From Flavipsychrobacter stenotrophus (GTDB taxonomy: Bacteria; Bacteroidota; Bacteroidia; Chitinophagales; Chitinophagaceae), in contig CANCOG010000301.1 of the NCBI GenBank assembly GCA_947379685.1, positions 1 to 6,325 of the forward strand: a stretch of DNA of 6,325 nucleotides, written 5' to 3'. The notes below the pieces were generated by a model. It was given only the letters and a program-made list of their open reading frames with translations. It did not search any database and was not told where the DNA came from. Position numbers and translations under genes: made by a program. Position 1 is the stretch's first letter; each line of letters opens with the position of its first letter. Positions 1 to 6,325 of the stretch are shown here, one piece after another.

Positions 1-479
1 AAAGTTCGTCAACAGGGACAACCTATACCGATATTTCGGGAGCTACCTCGCCTACCTATATTGTAAGTGGCATTACTGCCAGTACCTATTACCGCTGCAT
101 GGTCATTTGCGCGGCCAGCGGGGCGGCAGCTATGACCTATGGAGTTATGGTGACCTATGTGCCACCTTGCTCGGGCACGCCATCCGCCGGAATTGCTTCT
201 TCAGTTACAACACCGTTTTGTGGCGGTTGCACAGATACTTTACTGCTTTCCGGCTATAGTTCCGGGCCTGACATATCGTTCCAATGGCAGCAGTCATCAA
301 CCGGCTCTTCGGGCTGGACGAATTTGGGCTCAGCCCTTTCTTCCCCCATGTACCCAGCGGCTCCTGCGGGTGATAATTACTTTCGTTGCGCCGTTACCTG
401 CGTTGCAAGTGCGGCTACGGCTTATTCAAGTGTTGTACATGTGACGTATCATATTGTTGGGCAGCTGGTCACAGATTCG
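1..479 (+). repeat. Long direct repeat block N, copy 1 (partner 3324-3802)
   Basis: This block aligns with 3324-3802 at a constant offset of 3323 bases with no gaps. The encoded 159 residues differ at about 12 positions by eye count (about 92% identity). It covers the end of one Ig-like module and the whole next one. Exact runs include 34 bases at 64-97. Similarity probably continues upstream of the window, so the true left edge is unknown. Confidence 0.95.
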
Positions 480-2093
480 GCAAGTACTTTATGCAATGGC
501 CCATTATTTTATTTAGCAACCAATGGTAGTTCGTCTCTTCTACGTGTTAAGACATGGTACGGTGACGGACTCAAGGATTCTGTCCACCTTGTTGGAAGCC
601 CAACATCTTCTGCAAGCATTCACCACATTTATGGCCACTCCGGCACGTATTCAATTAAACATATTGTCTATTGGAACAACCTTCCCCAAGACTCAATTTC
701 CTATAGCCTGGGCTATTTCTACTGCCATACACTTCCAATCTCTTTTTTTCGTGATAATGATTTTAGCGGAACCTTTAACAATCCAGATGCAATCAATACC
801 CAGCCAGTAACAGTAGCGATAGATTCTGATGGAGTAACGATAGATACCATGACTGCAACCAGTGGGTTTTACTATATTGCTACGGGGCCCATTGGTACGA
901 TATATGCTTTCAGGGCAATTTCAACGACAGGTTTATATTCGATATCTTGTCCTTCAACTGGTGTCATTTACGATACGATTATCTCGACTGAAAATATGTA
1001 TCACAGAAAGTATTTTGGGTTAGCCTGCGTAAGTTCAGGGTCTTCAGCATTCGATTTGAGAGAACATCATATTTTTCACTCGGGACGTAGTTCTGCAGGT
1101 GCGTATATACATGTTGATAATCTTAGTTGCAATTCCCAGTCTCCTGTAGTTACATTAATCACCAGCCCAAAATATACATATGTTTCAGGTCACCCTACTC
1201 CAACTTCAATTTTGGGTAACAGGGTTACCTGGAATTTGAGCGGGATAAATTTACTGTCGCCAACAGTTTTCCTGTTTTGCGAATTCTCGAAATTAGCTGG
1301 CGCCACAGATCTTCCACCTGGAGACACTGTTCACAGTAGTTTTTCTGTTGATCCTGAAGCTGGTGACCTGGATACCATGAATAATCATAGTAACCAACTT
1401 GACACCATTCGATATTCCTACGACCCTAATTTCATCCAATCTACCCCTTCGGGCCACATACTGGCGGGTACTTTGTTGCATTATTCGGTAGGTTTTGAGA
1501 ATGATGGGAACGATACGGCACAGAATATTTATGTGCTGGATACGCTTTCGGGGTATCTGGATGCGGCGACTTTCAGGCCGGTGTTTGCTTCCAATGAAAT
1601 GTACCTGGAAACGCAGCATGTGGGTGGGTTGACCATTGTAAAATTTGACTTTCCCGGTATAAAACTGCTGGACAGCACCCACCATGGTTTTTGTGACGGG
1701 GCTTTCCAATATGATATCAGGGTTAAGGATGGTGTGCCAGATGGTACAATAATACCTGCCAGGGTGGGCATTTACTTTGATGACAATGAGGTGGTGATGA
1801 CCAATGAGGAGCATAATATTATCGGCTTCCCGTCGGGTGTGCAGCCGCTCACTGCTCCGGCTAATGAATATGAAATTTACCCTAACCCTGCGACCAATGA
1901 ACTTACTTTAAAAATGGATGCTGCGCATGATGCGGGTGTTATTGTTAGCAATTGCATGGGAACAACTGTGTTACAACAGGATATTCATAATGCCCAAACA
2001 AAGTTGAACATTAAGGCTTTGCCCGCTGGTATCTATTATATTAAAATGCCCGGTGCCGGGGGGAGTGTGGTAAGGCGGTTTGTGAAGATGTAG
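1..2093 (+). CDS. Multi-domain T9SS-secreted protein, 3' part (5' end outside window)
   Basis: The reading frame is open from the window edge (first full codon at base 3) to the TAG at 2091-2093. The ATG at 99 lies inside an Ig-like module (..YYRCMVIC..) and is not the real start, because the residues before it match the paralogue at 3326-3421. Modules in order: end of one Ig-like module (to about 160), a second Ig-like module opening with CSGTP and holding a CGGC pair and FQWQ (about 168-461), a PKD-like module with YGDG (558-569) and SGTYSIKH, a domain with a calcium-loop-like DNDFSG (753-770), a DUF11-like strand region (SPVVTLITSPKY), a DUF7619-like module starting at SYDPN (1416) and a T9SS type A sorting domain (1869-2090, YEIYPNP). 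The family is exported by a signal peptide through the inner membrane and then by T9SS to the surface or medium. No catalytic motif is visible. Adhesin or matrix protein is an inference from architecture only. Confidence 0.95.
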   Translation, partial: SSSTGTTYTDISGATSPTYIVSGITASTYYRCMVICAASGAAAMTYGVMVTYVPPCSGTPSAGIASSVTTPFCGGCTDTLLLSGYSSGPDISFQWQQSSTGSSGWTNLGSALSSPMYPAAPAGDNYFRCAVTCVASAATAYSSVVHVTYHIVGQLVTDSASTLCNGPLFYLATNGSSSLLRVKTWYGDGLKDSVHLVGSPTSSASIHHIYGHSGTYSIKHIVYWNNLPQDSISYSLGYFYCHTLPISFFRDNDFSGTFNNPDAINTQPVTVAIDSDGVTIDTMTATSGFYYIATGPIGTIYAFRAISTTGLYSISCPSTGVIYDTIISTENMYHRKYFGLACVSSGSSAFDLREHHIFHSGRSSAGAYIHVDNLSCNSQSPVVTLITSPKYTYVSGHPTPTSILGNRVTWNLSGINLLSPTVFLFCEFSKLAGATDLPPGDTVHSSFSVDPEAGDLDTMNNHSNQLDTIRYSYDPNFIQSTPSGHILAGTLLHYSVGFENDGNDTAQNIYVLDTLSGYLDAATFRPVFASNEMYLETQHVGGLTIVKFDFPGIKLLDSTHHGFCDGAFQYDIRVKDGVPDGTIIPARVGIYFDDNEVVMTNEEHNIIGFPSGVQPLTAPANEYEIYPNPATNELTLKMDAAHDAGVIVSNCMGTTVLQQDIHNAQTKLNIKALPAGIYYIKMPGAGGSVVRRFVKM
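1416..2093 (+). repeat. Long direct repeat block C, copy 1 (partner 4712-5389)
   Basis: From the SYDPN codons to the stop codon this block aligns with 4712-5389 at a constant offset of 3296 bases with no gaps. The 225 encoded residues differ at about 13 positions by eye count (about 94% identity). It spans the DUF7619-like module and the T9SS sorting domain. It holds two exact 44-base runs, 1521-1564 and 1824-1867. Identity ends at the stop codon: the sequences after it (2094 onward and 5390 onward) are unrelated. Confidence 0.96.
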
Positions 2094-2117
2094 GTGAAGG
2101 GTGACAGCTTATTGAAT

Positions 2118-2155
2118 TTGTTGAAGCTAAACCGTGAATGTTCGATGCATATTTG
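2118..2155 (+). promoter_or_regulatory. Possible weak Bacteroidota promoter before the second gene
   Basis: CATATTTG at 2148-2155 matches seven of eight positions of the Bacteroidota -7 element TAnnTTTG (only the first T is missing). TTTG or TTG lies upstream at 2117-2123, but the spacing of 24-27 bases is longer than the usual one of about 20. A transcript would start near 2160 and leave a leader of roughly 20 bases before the ATG at 2183. The site is weak and could be chance. Confidence 0.3.
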
Positions 2156-2182
2156 AGTAATGAATACTAAATTGAATTTCTA

Positions 2183-5100
2183 ATGAAAAAGCTGCTTCTA
2201 CTATTACTGTTTTGTTGTTTTGGGGTGAAGGGATTTGGACAGGTAATTAATGCATCGCCCACTTCGCTTAGCTTCGGGACCATAACTGTAGGAAGTTCCT
2301 CGTCAGCCTACAGTATTGCCCTTACTGCAAGTTATCTCTCGCCCTCAAGTGGCACCCTTACTGTATCTGCACCTGCTGGATATATGGTTTCAGGACCAGG
2401 CTCAGGGTCATATGCGGCTTCATTCACTATTTCCTATACGTCGGGAACAATCGGTTCTACAACTATATATGTCCGGTTTTATCCCTTTTCATCAAGTGTT
2501 TTTTCAGATCATGTTACCGTTTCGGGTGGTGGAGCCTCGCCTCTTTATATTCCAGTTTACGGGATAGGTGGGTACCATTGTACCGGCACACCAGCCGCAG
2601 GCACTGTGTCAGCAACAGCCTATTCTGTTTGTGGTTCGGCGGCTGATACTTTAACTGATGTGGGAGGTTACGTTCCTGCTGCCGGGGTGACTTGCCAGTG
2701 GCAATCGTCGGCCACGGGTTCTTCGTGGTCCAACATATCTGGTGCTACAAACTCATCGCTTATCACAACAGTAAGTTCTTCCATCTATTACCGGTATACA
2801 GTAACATGCTCCTACAGCAGCAGTTCTGCTTCATCAGCAAGTGTATATATATCTGGGGGAACATGCCCGGTTATCTATTCAGCGCCCACGTTACTTTCGT
2901 TTCCTTCTACAACGTCCGGCACCAGTTCAAGTGCAATGTATGCGGTACTGACTTCAGGAACGCTGACACCATCTTCAGGCAATCTAACGGTAACTGCTCC
3001 ATCCAATTTTTTGGTGAGCAATGGTAGCGGATGGGTAAGTTACTATACAATACCCTATACCGGAGGGGTATTAGCTAGCAGTACGGTTTCAGTTCAATTC
3101 AATGCTCCTGCAACTGCAGGGGCTTATAGTGGAGACATTGCAGTTACGGGTGGAGGTTCGGCTCCTTTAAATATACATGTTGATGGAGTCAGTTGTGGGG
3201 TTTGTACCGGTACGCCTACTCCCGGCATGGCCATTGCATCGACAAGTATTGCAACTACATCAACTCCAATTACACTCACCGATATCGGTTATTCGGGCGG
3301 TTCCGGAATTACGCTCCAGTGGCAAAGTTCGCCAACCGGGACAACCTATACCGATATCTCGGGAGCGACTTCAGCTACCTATACTTTAAGTGGCATTACT
3401 GCCAGTACCTATTACCGCTGTATGGTCATTTGCGGTGCCAGCGGGGCAGCAGCTATGACGTATGGGGTTATGGTAACCTATGTGGCACCGTGTTCGGGAA
3501 CGCCATCTGCCGGAATTGCAACTTCTGTTACAACACCGTTTTGTGCGGGGTGCACCGACACTTTACTGCTTTCAGGCTATAGTTCCGGGCCTGATATATC
3601 GTTTCAATGGCAGCGGTCATCAACTGGCTCTTCGGGCTGGACGAATTTGGGATCGGCCCTTTCTTCACCCATGTATCCATCGGCTCCTGCTGGTGATAAT
3701 TACTTTCGTTGTGCTGTCACCTGCGCTGCAAGTGCGGCGACTGCTTATTCGAGTGTTGTTCACGTGACTTATCATATTGTCGGGCAAATAGTGACAGACT
3801 CACCAAGTACTACATGCTATGGTCCCATGTTCCATATTACCGCAAATGACAGTTCAGCTTTATTGGCAGTAAAAACGCTTTATGGTGATGGTCTGAAAGA
3901 TTCTATTCTCTTTGCTGGTGGTTCCACCACCCTAAGTAATGGCCACTATTATGATTTTTCCGGTGCCTACACGGTCAAACAAGTTCTCTACTTTAATAAT
4001 AATGCCGAAGATTCAAACTCTCTGACATACAATTACAGTTTTTGCCGGGCGTTTCCCATTTCGTTTTTTGTAGATGTTGACAGCAGCGGTACACTAAATG
4101 GGCCAGACCATACTTTTACCAAGCCAATAACTACAATCGTTGATTCAGATGGCATTACAATTGATACGGTTTTTTCAACAAGTGGTTTTTATTACCGTGT
4201 AACCGGACCAGCAGGCACAATTTATTCGTTCCGACCTTTAAGTTCTATTTCGTGCCCGGCATCGGGGGTTATTTACGATACAGTGACTACTTTCGCAAAC
4301 AATTATGTGAGAAAGTACTTCGGCGTGGCCTGTACTTCCACATCATTATTTAACTTATGCGAGCGCCAGACTTTCCGGCCTGGGCCGCATCGTGTATCCG
4401 GGACTATTTACATAGACAATTCAAGCTGTAGCACCCAAAGCCCGGTGGTGACATTGATTACGAGCCCTAAGTATGGATACAGTTCAAGTACCATATCCCC
4501 AACAACTGTAAGCGGTGGCAAAGTCACCTGGAATCTGGGTGCTATTACCTTGTTATCGCCAACTTTGAACATTCATTATCAGCTCGAAAGTCCCACAGGA
4601 ACAATGTACACCCCCGGCGACACTGTCCACAGCAGCTTTACAGTAAGCCCTGAAACGGGCGATGCAGACACCACCAACAACCATAACGACAGGCTCGACA
4701 CCATTCGGGGCTCCTACGACCCCAACTTCATCCAGTCCACCCCATCAGGCTACATAGCGGCGGGTACGTTGCTGCATTATTCAGTTGGTTTTGAGAATGA
4801 TGGTAATGATACGGCGCAGAATATTTATGTGCTGGATACGCTTTCGGGGTATCTGGATGCAGCGACTTTCAGGCCGGTGTTTGCGTCCAATGAAATGTAC
4901 CTGGAAATGCAGCATGTGGGTGGGCTGACCATTGTGAAATTTGACTTCCCGGGCATTAAACTCTTGGACAGTACCCACCATGGCTATTGTGACGGGGCTT
5001 TCCAGTACGATATCAGGGTTAAGGACGGTGTGCCAGATGGTACAGTAGTACCTGCCAGGGTCGGCATTTACTTTGATGACAATGAGGTTGTGATGACCAA

Positions 5101-5389
5101 TGAGGAGCATAATATTATTGGCTTCCCGTCGGGTGTGCAGCCGCTCACTGCTCCGGCTAATGAGTATGAAATTTACCCGAACCCTGCCACCAATGAACTT
5201 ACTGTAAAAATGGAAGGTGCCCATGATGCGGGTGTTATCATCAGCAATAGTATGGGAACAACAGTACTGCAACAGGATATTCATAATGCCCAAACAAAGC
5301 TGAACATTAAAGCGCTGCCAGCGGGGATTTATTATATTAAAATGACGGGTGCGGGGAGTAGTGTGGTGAGGCGCTTTGTGAAGATGTAG
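2183..5389 (+). CDS. Complete multi-domain T9SS-secreted protein, paralogue of the upstream gene
   Basis: This 1068-residue protein starts with a classic signal peptide (MKK, then a Leu run, cleavage near FGQ at 18-20), which fixes the ATG at 2183; the bases before it are A/T-rich with no Shine-Dalgarno, as usual in Bacteroidota. Domains by residue: beta-sandwich A copy 1 (22-130, SPTSLSF...VSAPAGYMVS), Ig-like 1 (133-226, CQWQ), beta-sandwich A copy 2 (232-337), Ig-like 2 (341-432, LQWQ), Ig-like 3 (437-534, FQWQ, C454-x-x-C457), PKD-like (about 548-612, YGDG at 567-570, SGAYTVKQ), a domain with DVDSSG at 631-636 resembling an SdrD/transthyretin-like calcium loop, a DUF11-like region (about 745-843), a DUF7619-like module (844-985) and a T9SS type A sorting domain (995-1068, YPNP, ending RRFVKM). 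Sandwich A resembles ASH/HYDIN-type Ig folds, but that family name is uncertain. No enzyme motif is seen. A secreted or cell-surface structural or adhesive role is inferred. The 89-base gap upstream carries a possible weak promoter. Confidence 0.97.
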   Translation: MKKLLLLLLFCCFGVKGFGQVINASPTSLSFGTITVGSSSSAYSIALTASYLSPSSGTLTVSAPAGYMVSGPGSGSYAASFTISYTSGTIGSTTIYVRFYPFSSSVFSDHVTVSGGGASPLYIPVYGIGGYHCTGTPAAGTVSATAYSVCGSAADTLTDVGGYVPAAGVTCQWQSSATGSSWSNISGATNSSLITTVSSSIYYRYTVTCSYSSSSASSASVYISGGTCPVIYSAPTLLSFPSTTSGTSSSAMYAVLTSGTLTPSSGNLTVTAPSNFLVSNGSGWVSYYTIPYTGGVLASSTVSVQFNAPATAGAYSGDIAVTGGGSAPLNIHVDGVSCGVCTGTPTPGMAIASTSIATTSTPITLTDIGYSGGSGITLQWQSSPTGTTYTDISGATSATYTLSGITASTYYRCMVICGASGAAAMTYGVMVTYVAPCSGTPSAGIATSVTTPFCAGCTDTLLLSGYSSGPDISFQWQRSSTGSSGWTNLGSALSSPMYPSAPAGDNYFRCAVTCAASAATAYSSVVHVTYHIVGQIVTDSPSTTCYGPMFHITANDSSALLAVKTLYGDGLKDSILFAGGSTTLSNGHYYDFSGAYTVKQVLYFNNNAEDSNSLTYNYSFCRAFPISFFVDVDSSGTLNGPDHTFTKPITTIVDSDGITIDTVFSTSGFYYRVTGPAGTIYSFRPLSSISCPASGVIYDTVTTFANNYVRKYFGVACTSTSLFNLCERQTFRPGPHRVSGTIYIDNSSCSTQSPVVTLITSPKYGYSSSTISPTTVSGGKVTWNLGAITLLSPTLNIHYQLESPTGTMYTPGDTVHSSFTVSPETGDADTTNNHNDRLDTIRGSYDPNFIQSTPSGYIAAGTLLHYSVGFENDGNDTAQNIYVLDTLSGYLDAATFRPVFASNEMYLEMQHVGGLTIVKFDFPGIKLLDSTHHGYCDGAFQYDIRVKDGVPDGTVVPARVGIYFDDNEVVMTNEEHNIIGFPSGVQPLTAPANEYEIYPNPATNELTVKMEGAHDAGVIISNSMGTTVLQQDIHNAQTKLNIKALPAGIYYIKMTGAGSSVVRRFVKM
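2246..2572 (+). repeat. Beta-sandwich A module, copy 1 of 3
   Basis: This stretch encodes residues 22-130 of the complete gene. The pattern is SPxSLxF, a short GT/TS-rich turn, YLxPxxGxxTVSAPAGF, a YT..GG-like turn and a closing strand before a CTGTP linker. Copies 2 and 3 share the pattern but have drifted, so this is an old duplication seen at protein level rather than at DNA level. It is probably an Ig-like fold of ASH/HYDIN type, which I cannot confirm. Confidence 0.8.
2876..3193 (+). repeat. Beta-sandwich A module, copy 2 of 3
   Basis: This stretch encodes residues 232-337 of the complete gene (SAPTLLSF, LTPSSGNLTVTAPSNFLVS, SGDIAVTGGGSAPLNI). It is followed after a short Cys-containing linker by another CTGTP Ig module, so a sandwich A plus Ig pair is repeated in tandem in this protein. 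Confidence 0.8.
3324..3802 (+). repeat. Long direct repeat block N, copy 2 (partner 1-479)
   Basis: This is the partner of the block at the left window edge. It encodes residues 381-540 of the complete gene: most of Ig-like 2, all of Ig-like 3 and the linker ending VTDS. After it the two genes diverge sharply and the alignment needs gaps. Confidence 0.95.
4712..5389 (+). repeat. Long direct repeat block C, copy 2 (partner 1416-2093)
   Basis: This is the second copy of the DUF7619-like plus T9SS tail block. The exact 44-base runs shared with copy 1 lie at 4817-4860 and 5120-5163. The block begins where the diverged central region ends and stops with the gene. Confidence 0.96.
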
Positions 5390-5410
5390 GCTGCCGAAAA
5401 GGGGCAGTTT
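5390..5410 (+). terminator. Short hairpin after the second gene, possible weak terminator
   Basis: CTGCC (5391-5395) pairs with GGCAG (5403-5407) around a seven-base loop, and G5390 with T5408 can add a wobble pair. Only TTT then C follows, so the T tract is poor. It begins right after the stop codon and lies 30 bases before the next ATG, so it may only reduce read-through into the third gene. Confidence 0.35.
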
Positions 5411-5437
5411 CTAAAATGATTTTAAACAAATAATGCG

Positions 5438-6325
5438 ATGAAAAAACTGGTTTTACTTGTTGTCTTTTGTGTCATGTCGTTTACCGGTAACGGGCAGTCG
5501 TATTGTACACCGCACTGGTATTATTCTGGTTCCAGTACTGGTTTCCTTTGTAATGCCACACGGCACCTGAAACTAGATGGAGCCTATGGCTCAATTGACG
5601 ACGGAACAAGTGATACGTCGGCGTACGTAGATAATTCATCCAGCATGATCATTGAATTATTGTCAGGTAGTACTTATACTATTTCTATAGGGACAACCGG
5701 CAGCTACTCAATGGACTACCAGATCTGGATCGACTTGAATTCAGACGGAACATTTGCATCAACAGAAAGCGTGGGTGGCGTACATACCACGAGCTCAGGA
5801 ACAGGTCCCTTAACTTTTACAATTCCATCTGGTAGCCCCATAGGTACACACAGAATGAGGGTAGAAGCCGAATACTCCGCCTATCACTCGTATCCCCATA
5901 TGCTACCGTGCCCCAATGGCTCTGCGACATCTTCCTACTATGGCGATGTGCGCGATTATTCGGTAATCATAGATACATTGTACACGGCCCTTTCGGTTAG
6001 CCCATCGTCACTCACTTTCCCAACAACCTATGTTGGTGCCACGTCAACGCCACAAACCCTTCATTTATCAGGCAGTTACCTCGTTCCTGCAACGGGTAGC
6101 ATCACTGTTTCAGCCCCTGCTGGCTTCGAGATTTTAAGTGGGTCTTCGTGGGTGAATTCATATACAATTGGGTACACAGGTGGAGCATTAACTGACTCTG
6201 TTTCTGTGAGATTTGTGCCCGGGTCGGCGATGAGTTATGGTGGCAGCATTGCTTTAAGGAATGGGGCTTCTGGGGTATTACTTGTTCCTGTATCTGGTAC
6301 CGGTTTAATATTGTGCTCGGGAACT
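5438..6325 (+). CDS. Secreted GEVED-domain protein, 5' part (3' end outside window)
   Basis: The frame is open for 296 codons from the ATG at 5438 to the last base of the window with no stop. The start is supported by a signal peptide (MKKLVLLVVFCVMSFTGNGQ, cleavage near residue 19 or 20) almost parallel to that of the upstream gene, and by an A-rich region just before it; the nearby ATGs at 5416 and 5433 are in other frames. Residues 22-178 look like a GEVED domain: it opens with YCTP, has the WIDLNSDGTF loop (97-106; family form WIDWNxDGxF) and closes with GDVRDYSV (169-176; family form GEVEDY). Residues 185-289 are a third copy of beta-sandwich A found twice in the upstream gene (SPSSLTF, VSAPAGFEI). 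The last residues, CSGT, match the opening of the Ig-like modules in the other two genes, so an Ig module and a T9SS tail are expected beyond the window. Function is unknown; a secreted or surface protein is inferred. Confidence 0.93.
   Translation, partial: MKKLVLLVVFCVMSFTGNGQSYCTPHWYYSGSSTGFLCNATRHLKLDGAYGSIDDGTSDTSAYVDNSSSMIIELLSGSTYTISIGTTGSYSMDYQIWIDLNSDGTFASTESVGGVHTTSSGTGPLTFTIPSGSPIGTHRMRVEAEYSAYHSYPHMLPCPNGSATSSYYGDVRDYSVIIDTLYTALSVSPSSLTFPTTYVGATSTPQTLHLSGSYLVPATGSITVSAPAGFEILSGSSWVNSYTIGYTGGALTDSVSVRFVPGSAMSYGGSIALRNGASGVLLVPVSGTGLILCSGT
5990..6304 (+). repeat. Beta-sandwich A module, copy 3 of 3 (in third gene)
   Basis: This stretch encodes residues 185-289 of the third gene (LSVSPSSLTF, YLVPATGSITVSAPAGF, GGSIALRNG). 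Its place directly before a CSGT linker repeats the module order of the upstream gene and ties the third gene to the same family despite its different head. Confidence 0.8.

Noticed and set aside
99..101. ATG at 99 as the start of the first gene
   Set aside because: The frame is open to the left edge, the upstream residues match the paralogue's Ig-like module, and no signal peptide follows this ATG.
743..749. Run of seven T in gene 1 as a possible phase-variation tract (six T at 4063-4068 in gene 2)
   Set aside because: It encodes part of the conserved ISFF strand, is short, and the frame is intact in both genes. Nothing else points to slippage.
1293..1814. Minus-strand open frame of 173 codons, with a similar 170-codon one at 4781-5293
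   Set aside because: Both lie opposite the conserved block C of clear plus-strand genes. Their resemblance follows from the near-identity of the plus-strand repeats, and the translations show no domain, signal peptide or sensible start context.
2111..2179. Repeated ATTGAATTT at 2111-2119 and 2171-2179 as an operator
   Set aside because: A single nine-base A/T-rich direct repeat in a short spacer is not convincing without a second locus to compare.
2183..2242. Lipoprotein signal, because of the two Cys at residues 11-12 after the Leu run
   Set aside because: The residues before the Cys (LLF) do not fit a lipobox, the Cys lies inside the hydrophobic core, and a normal cleavage site near FGQ follows. 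A T9SS tail also argues for ordinary signal peptidase cleavage.

Overview
The window holds three same-strand genes for large, secreted, multi-domain proteins. The style is typical of Bacteroidota, perhaps of the Chitinophagaceae type. The main reasons are the C-terminal type IX secretion (T9SS) sorting domains (YEIYPNPATNEL... ending in VVRRFVKM), the MKK-type signal peptides ending in Gly-Gln, A/T-rich translation start regions without a Shine-Dalgarno sequence, and Ser/Thr/Gly-rich beta-sandwich modules. The family placement within the phylum is only a guess.

Layout: (1) 1-2093 is the 3' part of a gene that begins upstream of the window. It encodes two Ig-like modules, a PKD-like module, a domain with a DxDxxG loop, a DUF11/DUF7619-like stalk and a T9SS tail. 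(2) After 89 bases comes 2183-5389, a complete 1068-residue paralogue with a signal peptide. Its order is beta-sandwich A, Ig, beta-sandwich A, Ig, Ig, PKD-like, DxDxxG domain, DUF7619-like and T9SS tail. (3) After 48 bases comes 5438-6325, the 5' part of a third gene that is still open at the window end. It has a signal peptide, a GEVED-like domain and then a third copy of beta-sandwich A, and it ends in the first residues (CSGT) of what looks like another Ig module.

The most striking feature is the mosaic relation of genes 1 and 2. Two blocks align without gaps and are about 92-94% identical in protein by eye count (1-479 with 3324-3802, and 1416-2093 with 4712-5389). The block between them (480-1415 with 3803-4711) is clearly homologous but much more diverged and differs by 9 codons in length. 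This suggests either homogenisation of the flanks or fast diversification of the central, probably exposed, region. Gene 3 uses a different N-terminal head on the same module set, so the locus looks like a tandem family of surface or secreted proteins built by module shuffling. No enzyme active site, RNA gene, mobile element or CRISPR array was seen, and the biological role (adhesion, matrix or other) cannot be fixed from sequence alone.
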